Assembly (NCBI GenBank): GCA_030765055.1
Contig: CM060950.1
Location: 460,347,710-460,411,709, forward strand
Length of the DNA: 64,000 nt
DNA from: Mantis religiosa
Taxonomy: Eukaryota; Arthropoda; Insecta; Mantodea; Mantidae
Reading direction: 5' to 3'
Positions 1 to 9,790 of the stretch are shown here, in pieces. Each line of letters begins with the position of its first letter. Position 1 is the stretch's first letter. The notes under the pieces were generated by a model. It saw only the letters and a list, made by a program, of their open reading frames with translations. It ran no database searches and had not been told where the DNA came from. Both the position numbers and the translations under genes were made by a program.

Positions 1-275
1 ATATTTCTATTAGCTCAAGAAATTAGCCTTTACACCAGCACAAAAATATCATGCTACTGCATTGGAATAAATGCAAAAGCTGTTGTCACAAATTACAAGC
101 AGAAGAAATTGGCTAAAAAGGCAGTTTTGGGCACAAAGGTATAAAATAGGCATTTATAGGCACTATAAAACTAAGAAATTAGGCTAATAATTGTAGCAAA
201 CGTGATTATAACTACTTTTCTGAACAAATGAATAAAATAGGAAAATAGGGCAAAATCCGCCCCTAGATATAACCA
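1..275. repeat. Dispersed AT-rich repeat end with ATAGGCA-type subterminal motifs
   Basis: The stretch from about 60 to 275 is clearly related to 50215-50410: both share the motif ACAAGCAGAAGAA, repeated ATAGGC words and the terminal block CAAATAGGGCAAAAT or its close variant followed by CGCCCC and TAGATAT. Short repeated words near the end are typical of subterminal repeats of hAT-like DNA transposons, but no transposase is visible and the left part lies outside the window. A stretch near 47511-47625 has the same ATAGGCA words and may be the opposite end. Classification as a DNA transposon is inference. Confidence 0.45.
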
Positions 276-279
276 CCAA

Positions 280-303
280 TCATATATATATATATATATA
301 TAT
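280..303. repeat. (TA)n microsatellite
   Basis: A short run of alternating T and A lies exactly where the 3' end of the neighbouring inverted PLE fragment stops. It may be part of the retroelement tail or the target. Confidence 0.85.
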
Positions 304-608
304 CACTGGATATAACACAAATATAAACAAAACCAAATACTATCAATAAAGGCATTACTGAACAAAAGACTTTCAGTAAATTAAATGCCAGGTCAGAAGA
401 TGGCGTAAGTATAAAAAATTAATTGGGTCAAAGAACTGTAAGTATTTAACTTGCTGATCAAGCTTTATAGATCTGTGCCTCTTGAACCGACGGATTTCCA
501 TTTTAAGGCCGGTTTCCAAGAGGAGCTGAACTGAAATCCAGCATCACGACTAAGCGTGCTCCTCTCGGAGGATATGGCCAAAGCCTCCTTAACTCTCCGC
601 TCCCAGTA
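303..608 (-). pseudogene. Penelope-like element, 3' segment
   Basis: The reverse complement matches 37143-37450, which lies downstream of a GIY-YIG endonuclease-type coding region. It covers the end of the coding region (a conserved WERRIKEAL-type stretch) and the 3' noncoding tail. It starts at the same point, near GTTACTGGG, at which the neighbouring forward fragment (605-798) stops. The two halves together make one interrupted element in inverted orientation, as expected from twin priming. No intact reading frame remains. Confidence 0.7.
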
Positions 609-798
609 TAAACATAGAACAAAAAGGAAGGACCATCGCTACCAGAATAAACGAACATGAACTGAGTATTCGTTTAATGCAACCTGAGAAGTCTGAACTG
701 GCAGAGCATTGTTTTGATAACGTCCATAGAGCCAACTTTTGGGAGACAACCATCTTGGAAAAATGTAACAGTTACTGTATTCCCTCGTGTACTGTAAC
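605..798 (+). pseudogene. Penelope-like element, GIY-YIG endonuclease C-terminal segment
   Basis: Translation in the frame through 640-790 gives TRINEHE, then QPEKSELAEHCF, then FWETTILEKCNSY. That order is typical of the C-terminal endonuclease region of Penelope-like retroelements and matches the related copy at 36680-36790 plus 37077-37140. Only about 60 codons remain. The coding part stops at the inversion point shared with 303-608. The catalytic GIY part is absent. Confidence 0.7.
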
Positions 799-927
799 AA
801 GCTTGCGTAAGGTAAGAATTCTGCGAAACAATATGTTTATAGGAATTAATTGTTCTTTCACACTAGCCGTGTGTAGGACGCACTATGAAAGTGCGTGTTT
901 TTGTAGAGCCAGACTGAAAAATTCAAT

Positions 928-1000
928 GCCATAGCCGGGATTTGAACCACGGATCTTCTGGTTTCCGTCCAGCCGCTCTAACCATTTGAGCTACTATGGC
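928..1000 (-). repeat. tRNA-like core of tLE
   Basis: Read on the minus strand it begins GCCATAG and ends CTATGGC, a 7-bp acceptor-like stem. An A-box-like TAGCTCAAATGG and a B-box-like GGTTCAAATCC follow at tRNA spacing. Unlike a typical SINE the core lies in the middle of the repeat rather than at its 5' end. I do not call it a functional tRNA, because position 33 is not U and the T stem is imperfect. Confidence 0.75.
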
Positions 1001-1363
1001 CAACGTGCCAACATGACATTAAATTCTCCAACTGACTCGTGTTTCTCCCGGCAAACCACTAGGAGTTCTCATAAACAAACGAGACAACCACCTTAATGGC
1101 AATTTACTATGCTGTAAGTACTTTAAGGCCCGGGCTTTTTTCATTCTGGCTGTACCCTTTCATAGTGCGTCCTACACACGGCTAGTGTGAAAGAACAATT
1201 AATTGACCTAATAGTGGTTAACTATAAAGCCCAGGCCTTAAAGTACTTACAGCATAGTAAATTGCCATTAAGGTGGTTGTCTCATGTGTTTATGAGAACT
1301 CCTAGTGGTTTGCCGGGAGAAACACGAGTCAGTTGGAGAATTTAATGTCATGTTGGCACGTTG

Positions 1364-1436
1364 GCCATAGTAGCTCAAATGGTTAGAGCGGCTGGACGGA
1401 AACCAGAAGATCCGTGGTTGAAATCCCGGCTATGGC
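1364..1436 (+). repeat. tRNA-like core of tLE, second arm
   Basis: This is the plus-strand counterpart of 928-1000. It has the same GCCATAG/CTATGGC ends and A box; the B box differs by one base (GGTTGAAATCC). Confidence 0.75.
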
Positions 1437-1604
1437 ATTGAATTTTTCAGTCTGGCTCTACACTTTCAATATGTTTATAATTAACTTTTTTATTTTTATT
1501 TGCTTATATTTGGTGCTTATGATACGTTTGCTTATTTCACCATTTGAGTGTGCTTACAAATCCGGACTCTAATTATTATACACAAACGTAAATTACCACT
1601 GCAT

Positions 1605-1898
1605 TAGCCGAACGGGATGGCCCCGGCGGTTCGTCTGTGGACCGCAATCGAGAGGTCCTGGTTCGATTCCCGTGTCCAAGCTCTTGACCCATGGATTTCT
1701 TCTGTGTTTCCCGGTTCACCAGGAGAATGCTGGGTAGGTTAATTACATCTCCAAAATTTCCTGTCCCTCCATTTCATCTCCATTATCATTTAGCACCATC
1801 TCTCATCTGGTGGTCTCTGTCAGGGTAGAAGTGTCGGTGAGAGTCTCGGCGGTGCAGGCAGGATGATATGCACCTAGCAAACCCTTCCTCCTCCGGAC
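1605..1898 (+). mobile_element. SINE-1 copy (tRNA-derived SINE)
   Basis: It starts with a degraded A-box region, then a good B box (GGTTCGATTCCC). The shared body follows: GGGTAGGTTAATTACATC, a C/T-rich stretch, CATTATCATTT, then ATCTGGTGGTCT. The same body occurs at 10940-11430 (minus), 11725-12045, 44804-45535 and 63200-63745 (minus). It ends where a Jockey-like LINE tail begins, so the two may have been co-retroposed or one inserted at the end of the other. Confidence 0.8.
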
Positions 1899-2409
1899 AA
1901 GCAGGTTCTGAGACCTGCACTAACATATGCCTGCCAAGTCTGGGGTGCTGCCGAAAAAACACAACTCTACAAATTACAAGTACTACAAAACCGCAACCCT
2001 TGCCCATTGGTACATTCCCAACGTCAATATCCACTCTGATCTCAAATTTGACCATATCCTACACATTTCTCGAAGCTTCTATGCTAAACTTCCTTCAAGT
2101 TTGAACCAGCTCACCAGCGGCCTCGGGGAGTACGACCTCGACCCCGGAGAAACTTACTAAAGACCCAGACCTGTGCTGGGACCACCATAAACTCAAAACC
2201 ACACCTTACAAAACACTGCGCAAACATTTCTCAAACATTATCACCACCATCTACGCAACCATCCATTAGTTAAAAACCAATAGGTTTTGTTACACTTGTA
2301 TAGTTTTTAGAAAGTTTTATATCTGGCTTTTGCCATGACTAGTTTTTTAAAGGGCGCGGATGACCGCCGTAGTTGAGCGCCCTTATATATCATCATCATC
2401 ATCATCATC
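1899..2409 (+). pseudogene. Jockey-like LINE, 5'-truncated 3' end with (ATC)n tail
   Basis: The first 110 bp translate to RPALTYACQVWG followed by QVLQN, the hallmark end of a Jockey-clade reverse transcriptase. About 250 bp of broken coding sequence follow, then a short 3' UTR containing a GAGCGCCC-type block. It ends in a simple ATC repeat (2394-2409), as many Jockey-type elements do. No start and no catalytic motif remain. Confidence 0.75.
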
Positions 2410-2639
2410 TATAATAAGATTTAATTTTAGTGCGCAAAATTATGTCCGTAAAATTATCATTCGTTATTGAACAGCCCTCGTGCATTTGTCAAGTAAAATC
2501 TTGACCAATATTTAAAATCTTGACCAATATTTTAGAGCTATTTTTGATAACTTAACAAATATACAAATTTTTCCTGTAAAGTGCAATTTGGAGTGGCGGA
2601 ATTTTGTGCAAAATCTGGAAGAGGATAAGTTAAACCCTT

Positions 2640-2755
2640 GATTTGTAAATTATGCTGCTTACACGCACGCACACATATTATCTCATTCATACTTTCATAA
2701 ACCTAGTTACAGAATCGAACCCAGGACCGCTCGCACAGTGGCTAGAGGCTAAACA
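2640..2755 (-). repeat. Degraded SINE fragment, probably SINE-4-like
   Basis: On the minus strand a B-box-like GGGTTCGATTC is preceded by a weak A-box remnant. The side away from it contains CATTCATACTTTC, resembling the body of SINE-4 at 5714-5998. The match is short and diverged. Confidence 0.4.
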
Positions 2756-3187
2756 TGCATTTTAAGCGACAATTTATGGTTCAAATAACCGCTGCACGGT
2801 TTTGGAAAGACATAAAGAGACATAAATATTAGACAATATAGAAGAAAGTGGCCATTCGAGAGCCGAAGAGCAGAAAAACAAGAAAAATATTTGCTCTATT
2901 CTCCTTTTCTCTCCTAGAATAGGGAAAGAACACTTATTTTTCCTCTTTGCTGTCATTGCTTCCAAAAGGCAGACAAAGAATCACCAGCGCCGCCATATGG
3001 GTTTGGTCGCGGTAACAAAAGACGGTTTTAGATTTGCCACATAAGATGAACATCTTGCAACTTTCTTCCAAAGAGTATAAAATAACAGAAAGGAATGTTC
3101 GCGCCAATTTTCTTCGCAAACGCAACAGTTTCTAGATTAGCATTCCAATGTTAATTTCGATTTCGAGATTTCACCCTGAATATACTA
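2756..3187. other. No recognisable feature
   Basis: Short overlapping ORFs on the minus strand have no family signature, and I see no repeat matching elsewhere in the window. Confidence 0.5.
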
Positions 3188-3805
3188 TTTTTTTTATTTA
3201 TCCAGATTTATGAACCCTATTTTACACAGTGGTATATTAGGGTTATAGTTGATACATAAAAATACACAATTTTAACAAAAATATTTTAAATACTAGAAGG
3301 AAGAAATGATGCATATTAATTTAAACTATTTCAGACGTTTAAACACTGAGTTTATAAACATCATGAAGTACTTATACTGTTGTGGCTTCATTAGCAAAGA
3401 TGTGAGCGGAGCAGAAAGTTCAGTTCCTAGAGAGTCTAGCTTGAATATTAATTCTTGTCTTTCTCTCCAGAAAATGGGACAACAGAAAAGGAGATGAACC
3501 ACAGTTTGAAATTCTTCACCACACATGCACTCGGGGTTGGATGTTAAGTGAAAGCGTGATAAGTATTCACCAAATTTACCATGTCCACTTAAAAATTGTG
3601 TCAAAACAAAATTTGGTACAAGAGTTTCACATTTTCCTCTGTCATATACACTAGGGAAAAATAATGTTTTTGTTAAACTTCCATTTGGAGTTGTTAGCCA
3701 TTGTTGGTTCCATTCTTCAAGAATATGTTGATGTATTATTCTCTTTACAGTAGAAATAGGACATAAAGAGTATGTCACAGGAAGATTGGATTCTGCAGCC
3801 TTCTA
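3188..3805 (-). pseudogene. I/R1-like LINE, C-terminal tail
   Basis: A 150-codon open stretch (3326-3778) has the layout of the region after the RNase H domain in I/R1-group LINEs. It has EEWNQQW near the start, then FLSGHGKFGEYL, then a zinc-knuckle-like C-x-C...H-x4-C (positions about 82-97). Upstream in frame a KAAES remnant fits the end of RNase H. The 3' UTR runs to a T run on the plus strand at about 3188, read as a poly(A) tail. The element is severely 5'-truncated and not functional. Confidence 0.7.
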
Positions 3806-4228
3806 CTATACTATTTAAGACTCCTATGGTGCAATTTAAAAAGTAAAGTATTTTTAAAAGAAGGGTGTGTGTCAACAGCGTAAGCAAAAGTAAAAAAAAG
3901 TCAGATAAATAGCAAATCTGGTATTTGTGACCAGTACTTTGGCAAAATGCCTCAGGAAGATTTTAAAGAAAACCCCTCCCCCCACAACTACTCCTTATAT
4001 GGAAAATGTCTTGAAATAATTAATTTTTCAAAAACAATTCATACGATTCTGATTAAAATAATATACGTTTAAGACGTTTAAAAAAATTAAATGATTATTT
4101 TGAATTTTCGGGGAATGTCCTAAGAAGTTCTCTTCACTCTGAATTACTTTACTAATCGGGAAATGTAATGCATAAAAAAGAAGATCTTAAAATACACCTT
4201 TTATTTCAAATGTTGCCGGCCTGGGTAG

Positions 4229-4289
4229 TTCATTCATTCATTCATTCATTCATTCATTCATTCATTCATTCATTCATTCATTCATTCAA
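4229..4289. repeat. (CATT)n microsatellite
   Basis: About 15 copies of the tetranucleotide form the simple-repeat tail of the minus-strand Jockey LINE next to it. The sister copy at 40295-40317 ends in the same motif but with about 5 copies. Confidence 0.95.
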
Positions 4290-4996
4290 GCAGCTGGCGG
4301 CTGACTGAGGGTCAGCACGATTTGTGTCATTCGTGTACCTGTCCTACACGGACTTAACCACTTAATGACAGGAAATGTGGGGTTTTGCAGGTTGGTGGTT
4401 TAAGATAATGTAGATGAAAAGAAGGGGGGTAGCCGTAGCTCCTCATGGTAGCCAACTCGGGTGCAACGCTATGTTAGCACCGTTGGTGTGATAATTTTAG
4501 GAAGAGTTTAATTTAGAAAGTCTATTAAATTCAAACAGTAATAATTTTAAGGTTGAAATAAGAAATCTATTGTTACTGGGTGTGCCCGCATGCCATGCGG
4601 GGAAGCCGGTAGAGCTTGTAGCGTCTTTCGGTGGTTCTATAGTTCCCTAGAGACCTAACCAGGGCGCTCTGATGTTGAGGCAAACTCGCGTAGAATTTTG
4701 TGGCCCGGCGCCTAATGACATCTTCCACATAGTGGAGAGATGAGGCTTCATGAAGGTATCTCACGGGAAACCTCCAGCAAACAGAATAGATGGCCCTAAG
4801 ACATCTATTTTGTACACGCTGAATTTGTCGCAGATTGGATCCTGCGGCCATGCCCCAGATCTCACAAGCATAAAGCATGATTGGAAGAATTAAAGCCTGA
4901 AAAAGGCGCAACTTAAGGGGTGTCGGCATTCCTGAGCGCATCATGGGGTATAACGAAGCCAAAGCTCCGCACGCCCGATGAGCTACCTCCTGGAGG
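4233..4996 (-). pseudogene. Jockey-like LINE, 5'-truncated, young copy
   Basis: The coding end (4573-4995) gives the last part of a Jockey-type reverse transcriptase: LPIMLYACEIWGMAAG, QRVQNRCLRAIY, then a tail ending in ACGHTQ and a stop. Across the overlap it is nearly identical to 39609-40319, with only scattered substitutions in both coding and 3' UTR sequence. So both copies are recent. It lies in the A box of a SINE-5 copy with a 10-bp TSD (GGGTAGTTCA). The catalytic domain is missing. Confidence 0.88.
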
Positions 4997-5185
4997 GGGT
5001 AGTTCAGGCGGTTAGGTGCTGCCTTGATTCCAAGATAACGGGTTCAAACTCGACCCCGACCAATGGCTTTCAAGCGTGCTTAAAAGCGACAGCCTCACGT
5101 GAGTAGACTTACTCGCATGTAAAACAAATTCTGTGGTACACTGGTGGTGCTGATATAATACTGATGATTAACCGTTTTATTTATT

Positions 5186-5615
5186 TATTACGTCCTTAAA
5201 TGCTAAGTCATTTTGAATGATGAATGAAAAGGCACTCAAATGAGTCCAGGGTACAGAGAGCTTAGAGGTACCTGACATTCATCTTTCAGGATAAGGGAAA
5301 ACCTCCAAGGTTAAGTCATATCCGAAGATGAGTGAAATGATGTTCAAATGAGCACAGGGTACATAGAGCTTAGAGTTACCAGACATTCACCTTTCAGGAT
5401 AAGAGAAAACCTCCAACGTTAAGTCATATCGGACGATGAATGAAATGATGTTCAAATGAGTACAGGGTTCATAGAGCTTGAGTTGCCTGACATTCATTTT
5501 TCAGGATAAGGGAAAAGCCCGGGAAAAGCCTTACAGAAATAATTCAGCTGGATCGAGATTCGAACACCAGACCTCTAGAACGAGAGGCAGATGCGCTACT
5601 ACTTATACTGTAGAA
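5186..5615 (-). mobile_element. SINE-2 copy with a tandemly triplicated body
   Basis: SINE-2 is defined by the copies at 58117-58443 and 45218-45387. Here its body, containing AACGTTAAGTCATATCGGA and GAGCTTAGAG-type blocks, is present three times in tandem with a period of about 120 bp. Only the last unit is joined to the tRNA-like head with B-box-like sequence at 5555-5600. The duplications arose after or during retroposition. Confidence 0.7.
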
Positions 5616-5623
5616 GCGGGCGT

Positions 5624-5624
5624 T

Positions 5625-5713
<89 letters not shown>
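5624..5713. repeat. (TAT)n microsatellite
   Basis: About 30 uninterrupted trinucleotide copies sit between SINE-2 and SINE-4. Most likely this is the expanded A-rich tail of the minus-strand SINE-4. Confidence 0.97.
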
Positions 5714-5998
5714 TTCCTTGTTCCATTTATACCCCGCCTTTAACTACTATGGTTATATCGGCGGCCGTTCTCCTTTGGAACATACTGAATGTGTTAACTC
5801 GTTATCTTTGATTTTAAATCATTACATCACGCTCACATTCATACTCTCATTCATACTCTCATTCATACTTCCAGACTCTGGGGAAGATGGGGAATTATCT
5901 TTGTCGGAGAAAAATCCCCACCCCCCACCGCCGGGAATCGAACTCGGGACCCCTAGCACGGGTAGGCAGGTGCTCTACCGACTGAGCTACGGGGCCAG
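5714..5998 (-). mobile_element. SINE-4 copy (tRNA-derived SINE)
   Basis: On the minus strand the head reads GCCCCGTAGCTCAGTCGG (A box) and, at tRNA spacing, GAGTTCGATTCCC (B box). The body ends next to the expanded tail at 5624-5713. A second copy with clean TSDs is at 16573-16849. Confidence 0.88.
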
Positions 5999-5999
5999 C

Positions 6000-7095
6000 C
6001 ATATTATTATTCTTTCAAGCAGTTTTTGTATCATAAGATGTTTCAGAGATATTAATGCTGTCGACATTCAGCTGTTTTTCGTAGTTGCATAGAAAACGTA
6101 TGCAATTTTAAGGTCGGCGCAAGACGTTCAGTTGTTAAAACAGTTGACTATCACTGTATATGTATGGCGAAAGTGTATTGCAAATATCTCTCTTCAATTA
6201 AAATTAACTTTCGTAGAGATCTATAGACGTTTCGGCTGAACTGCCACTTTCCGAGGCCACTGCGCAGTCGCACTCGCTGATAGAATTCCTCCAAAAGGAT
6301 TTAGCATTAGGACGTGCTGTTAAGTTTAAAAGCAGTATAAACAAGCAGAGATAAGCCAAACAGATCTTCACCAATTTACTGGTGTGAAAACACACGAGTT
6401 GTAATTTCCGTGACGTAAGGCGCGTATAATTACTGTAGGCAGAGTGCAAATTGCAGGCGCGTCTCGTGTTGACGTCACGATGATGATTCAATTACAGCAT
6501 CCAACGCAGCTGTCAAAACATCTTCCATACTTATCTGTCGCATTTTCATTCTCCACTGCTCACCTATGGTAAGCCAGGTATTCCACCCAGTTTCGCGATC
6601 TACTAACTCTTGTACAAACTACTCTTACAGACGATTTTAATGTTTCTGCAAATGGTTGCATTATACATTTCCTTAGGATCGGATCGGATAGGATAGGTTC
6701 TAATGAATTTAATTGTAAATGTTGATCAATTTGTTTATAATACCCTACTGGCGACATTAAAAAGCAGCTACAGGCAATTTTACACAACCGCATAGCAATA
6801 CGAAATATTTCCTTAATCTGGCATTTTTACAGAAAATACTGAGAGCAATGTCATTGTGATTGATCTGGGTTTCAAAACGTAACGGGGTAGAGTAGTTGTA
6901 CCTCCAAAAAGGAGGTATAGCCAAACTTCTAACAAAATGTCACAAACCGATCAGAAACTGGTCAGACCAACAATGGGCATGGAAACTTAGTAAAAATAAA
7001 TTGCATAACGTTTCAAAGTGGCACCAACACCTATCCTCTGGTATACGATCCTGAGGACACAGGAGCAGAGGACAGAATGTATTGTATTGTACATA
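6000..7095. other. No recognisable gene; possible element-tail remnant near 6225
   Basis: A block containing CCGAAACGTCTATAG on the minus strand (about 6218-6235) resembles the 3' tail of some insect retroelements. It has no ribozyme core next to it and no recognisable coding region. The rest is unclassified. Confidence 0.4.
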
Positions 7096-7159
7096 TGAGG
7101 GTGGTTTGAAAAGTTTCCGACCTAATAAAGATACAAAACACTTGCTCAGATTTTTTTTT

Positions 7160-9790
7160 TCAACGTAGTCTCCTTGTAACTCTACACACTTCTGCCAGCG
7201 ATGCTCCCATCTCTATAACCCGTCCAAATAGTACTCGGCGTCTTTCAACATAGTCTCCTTGTAACTCTACACACTTCTGCCAGCGATGCTCCCATCTCTA
7301 TAACCCGTCCAAATAGTACTCGGCGTCTTTCAACATAGTCTCCTTGTAACTCTACACACTTCTGCCAGCGATGCTCCCATCTCTGTAACCCGTCCAAATA
7401 GTACTCGGCGTCTTTCAACATAGTCTCCTTGTAACTCTACACACTTCTGCCAGCGATGCTTCCATCTCTGTAACCCACTCAAATAGTACTTGGCGTTTTT
7501 AAACATAGTCTCCTTGTAACTCTACGCACTTCTCCCAGCGATGCTCCCATCTCTATAACCCGTCCAAATAGTACTCGGCGTCTTTCAACATAGTCTCCTT
7601 GTAACTCTACACACTTGTCCCAGCGATGCTGCCATCTCTGTAACCCGTCCAAATAGTACTCGGCGTCTTTCAACATAGTCTCCTTGTAACTCTACACACT
7701 TCTGCCAGCGATGCTTCCATCTCTGTAACCCACTCAAATAGTACTTGGCGTTTTTAAACATAGTCTCCTTGTAACTCTACACACTTCTGCCAGCGATGCT
7801 CCCATCTCTATAACCCGTCCAAATAGTACTCGGCGTCTTTCAACATAGTCTCCTTGTAACTCTACACACTTCTGCCAGCGATGCTCCCATCTCTATAACC
7901 CGTCCAAATAGTACTCGGCGTCTTTCAACATAGTCTCCTTGTAACTCTACACACTTCTGCCAGCGATGCTCCCATCTCTGTAACCCGTCCAAATAGTACT
8001 CGGCGTCTTTCAACATAGTCTCCTTGTAACTCTACACACTTCTGCCAGCGATGCTTCCATCTCTGTAACCCACTCAAATAGTACTTGGCGTTTTTAAGCA
8101 TAGTCTCCTTGTAACTCTACGCACTTCTCCCAGCGATGCTCCCATCTCTATAACCCGTCCAAATAGTACTCGGCGTCTTTCAACATAGTCTCCTTGTAAC
8201 TCTACACACTTCTGCCAGCGATGCTTCCATCTCTGTAACCCACTCAAATAGTACTTGGCGTTTTTAAACATAGTCTCCTTGTAACTCTACACACTTCTGC
8301 CAGCGATGCTCCCATCTCTATAACCCGTCCAAATAGTACTCGGCGTCTTTCAACATAGTCTCCTTGTAACTCTACACACTTCTGCCAGCGATGCTCCCAT
8401 CTCTATAACCCGTCCAAATAGTACTCGGCGTCTTTCAACATAGTCTCCTCGTAACTCTACACACTTCTGCCAGCGATGCTCCCATCTCTGTAACCCGTCC
8501 AAATAGTACTCGGGTCTTTCAACATAGTCTCCTTGTAACTCTACACACTTCTGCCAGCGATGCTTCCATCTCTGTAACCCACTCAAATAGTACTTGGCGT
8601 TTTTAAACATAGTCTCCTTGTAACTCTACGCACTTCTCCCAGCGATGCTCCCATCTCTATAACCCGTCCAAATAGTACTCGGCGTCTTTCAACATAGTCT
8701 CCTTGTAACTCTACACACTTCTCCCAGCGATGCTCCCATCTCTGTAACCCGTCCAAATAGTACTCGGCGTCTTTCAACATAGTCTCCTTGTAACTCTACA
8801 CACTTCTGCCAGCGATGCTCTCATCTCTGTAACCCGTCCAAATAGTACTCGACGTCTTTCAACATAGTCTCCTTGTAACTCTACACACTTCTCCCAGCGA
8901 TGTTCCCATCTCTATAACCCGTTCAAATAGTACTCGGCGTTTTTAAACACTGTCTCCTTGTAACTCTACACACTTCTCCCAGCGATGCTCCCATCTCTAT
9001 AACCCGTCCAAATAGTACTCGACGTTTTTAAACACTGTCTCCTTGTAACTCTACACACTTCTCCCAGCGATGTTCCCATCTCTGTAACCCATCCAAATAG
9101 TACTCGGCGTTTTTCAACATAGTCTCCTTGCAACTTTACACACTTCTCCCAGCGATGCTCCCATCTCTGTAACCCGTCCAAATAGTACTCGGCGTTTTCC
9201 AACATAGTCTCCTTGTAACACTACACACTTCTTCCAGCGATGTTCCCATCTCTGTAACCCGTCCAAATAGTACTCCGCGTTTTTCAACATAGTCTCCTTG
9301 TAACTCTACACACTTCTCCCAGCGATGCTCCCATCTCTGTAACCCGTCCAAATAGTACTCGACGTTTTTCAACATAGTCTCCTTGTAACTCTACACACTT
9401 CTCCCAACGATGCTCCCATCTCTGTAACCCGTCCAAATAGTACTCGACGTTTTTCAACATAGTCTCTTTGTAACTCTACACACGTCTCACAGCGATGTTC
9501 CCATCTCTGTAACCCGTCCAAATAGTACTCGGCGTTTTTCAACATAGTCTCCTTGTAACTCTACACACTTCTCCCAGCGATGCTCCCATCTCTGTAACCC
9601 GTCCAAATAGTACTCGACGTTTTTCAACATAGTCTCTTTGTAACTCTACACACGTCTCACAGCGATGTTCCCATCTCTGTAACCCGTCAAAATAGTACTC
9701 GGCGTTTTTCAACATAGTCTCCTTGTAACTCTACACACTTCTCCCAGCGATGCTCCCATCTCTGTAACCCGTCCAAATAGTACTCGGCGT
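7160..9790. repeat. 85-bp tandem repeat derived from the mariner transposase 3' end (about 31 copies)
   Basis: The landmark TAGTCTCCTTGTAACTC recurs every 85 bp (for example at 7251, 7336, 7421, 7506). On the minus strand each unit reads as the last codons of the transposase, around EHRWEKCVELQGDYVE. Because 85 is one more than a multiple of three, the frame rotates from unit to unit, and the array yields only overlapping short ORFs. Unit variants (CCGTCC versus CCACTC with a changed end) recur in a rough five- to seven-unit order, so blocks were duplicated together. Confidence 0.95.

Larger units (their letters stand above)
829..1479. mobile_element. Inverted dimer of a tRNA-like repeat (tLE) with 13-bp TSD
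   Basis: Two arms in opposite orientation each contain a 73-nt tRNA-like core (928-1000 minus, 1364-1436 plus) with about 130-150 bp of matching sequence on the side facing the centre. The whole inverted unit, 842-1466, is bracketed by a perfect 13-bp direct repeat, CAATATGTTTATA, at 829-841 and 1467-1479. So the inverted pair was apparently inserted as one piece. The central part carries the 3' tail of a further unit, so the source was probably a longer array. No protein is encoded. The family recurs at 43922-44145, 60110-60380 and 62070-63098. Confidence 0.75.
4214..5165 (+). mobile_element. SINE-5 copy interrupted by a Jockey LINE
   Basis: The SINE begins GCCGGCCTGGGTAGTTCA at about 4215 and continues after the LINE at 4997 with GGGTAGTTCAGGCGGTTAGG. 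It then has a B-box-like GGGTTCAAACTCG. The A box is therefore split by the insertion, and the 10-bp GGGTAGTTCA is duplicated (4223-4232 and 4997-5006). The 3' boundary near 5165 is approximate. Confidence 0.65.

Noticed and set aside
928..1000. A functional tRNA gene
   Set aside because: A and B boxes and an acceptor-like stem are present, but position 33 is not U, the T stem is imperfect, and the same sequence recurs as part of a larger repeat.
5478..6092. 204-codon ORF with a poly-leucine tract
   Set aside because: It is translation through the (TAT)n microsatellite and SINE-4.
6204..6491. 95-codon minus ORF with a hydrophobic stretch as a host gene
   Set aside because: The end resembles a retroelement 3' tail (CCGAAACGTCTATAG) and no other support exists.
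7479..9375. Series of 65-86 codon ORFs as separate genes
   Set aside because: All are frame-rotated readings of the 85-bp repeat derived from the mariner C-terminus.
7160..9790. CRISPR array
   Set aside because: Units are adjacent direct repeats without unique spacers, in an evidently eukaryotic context; the same applies to the 96-, 119-, 141- and 148-bp arrays.
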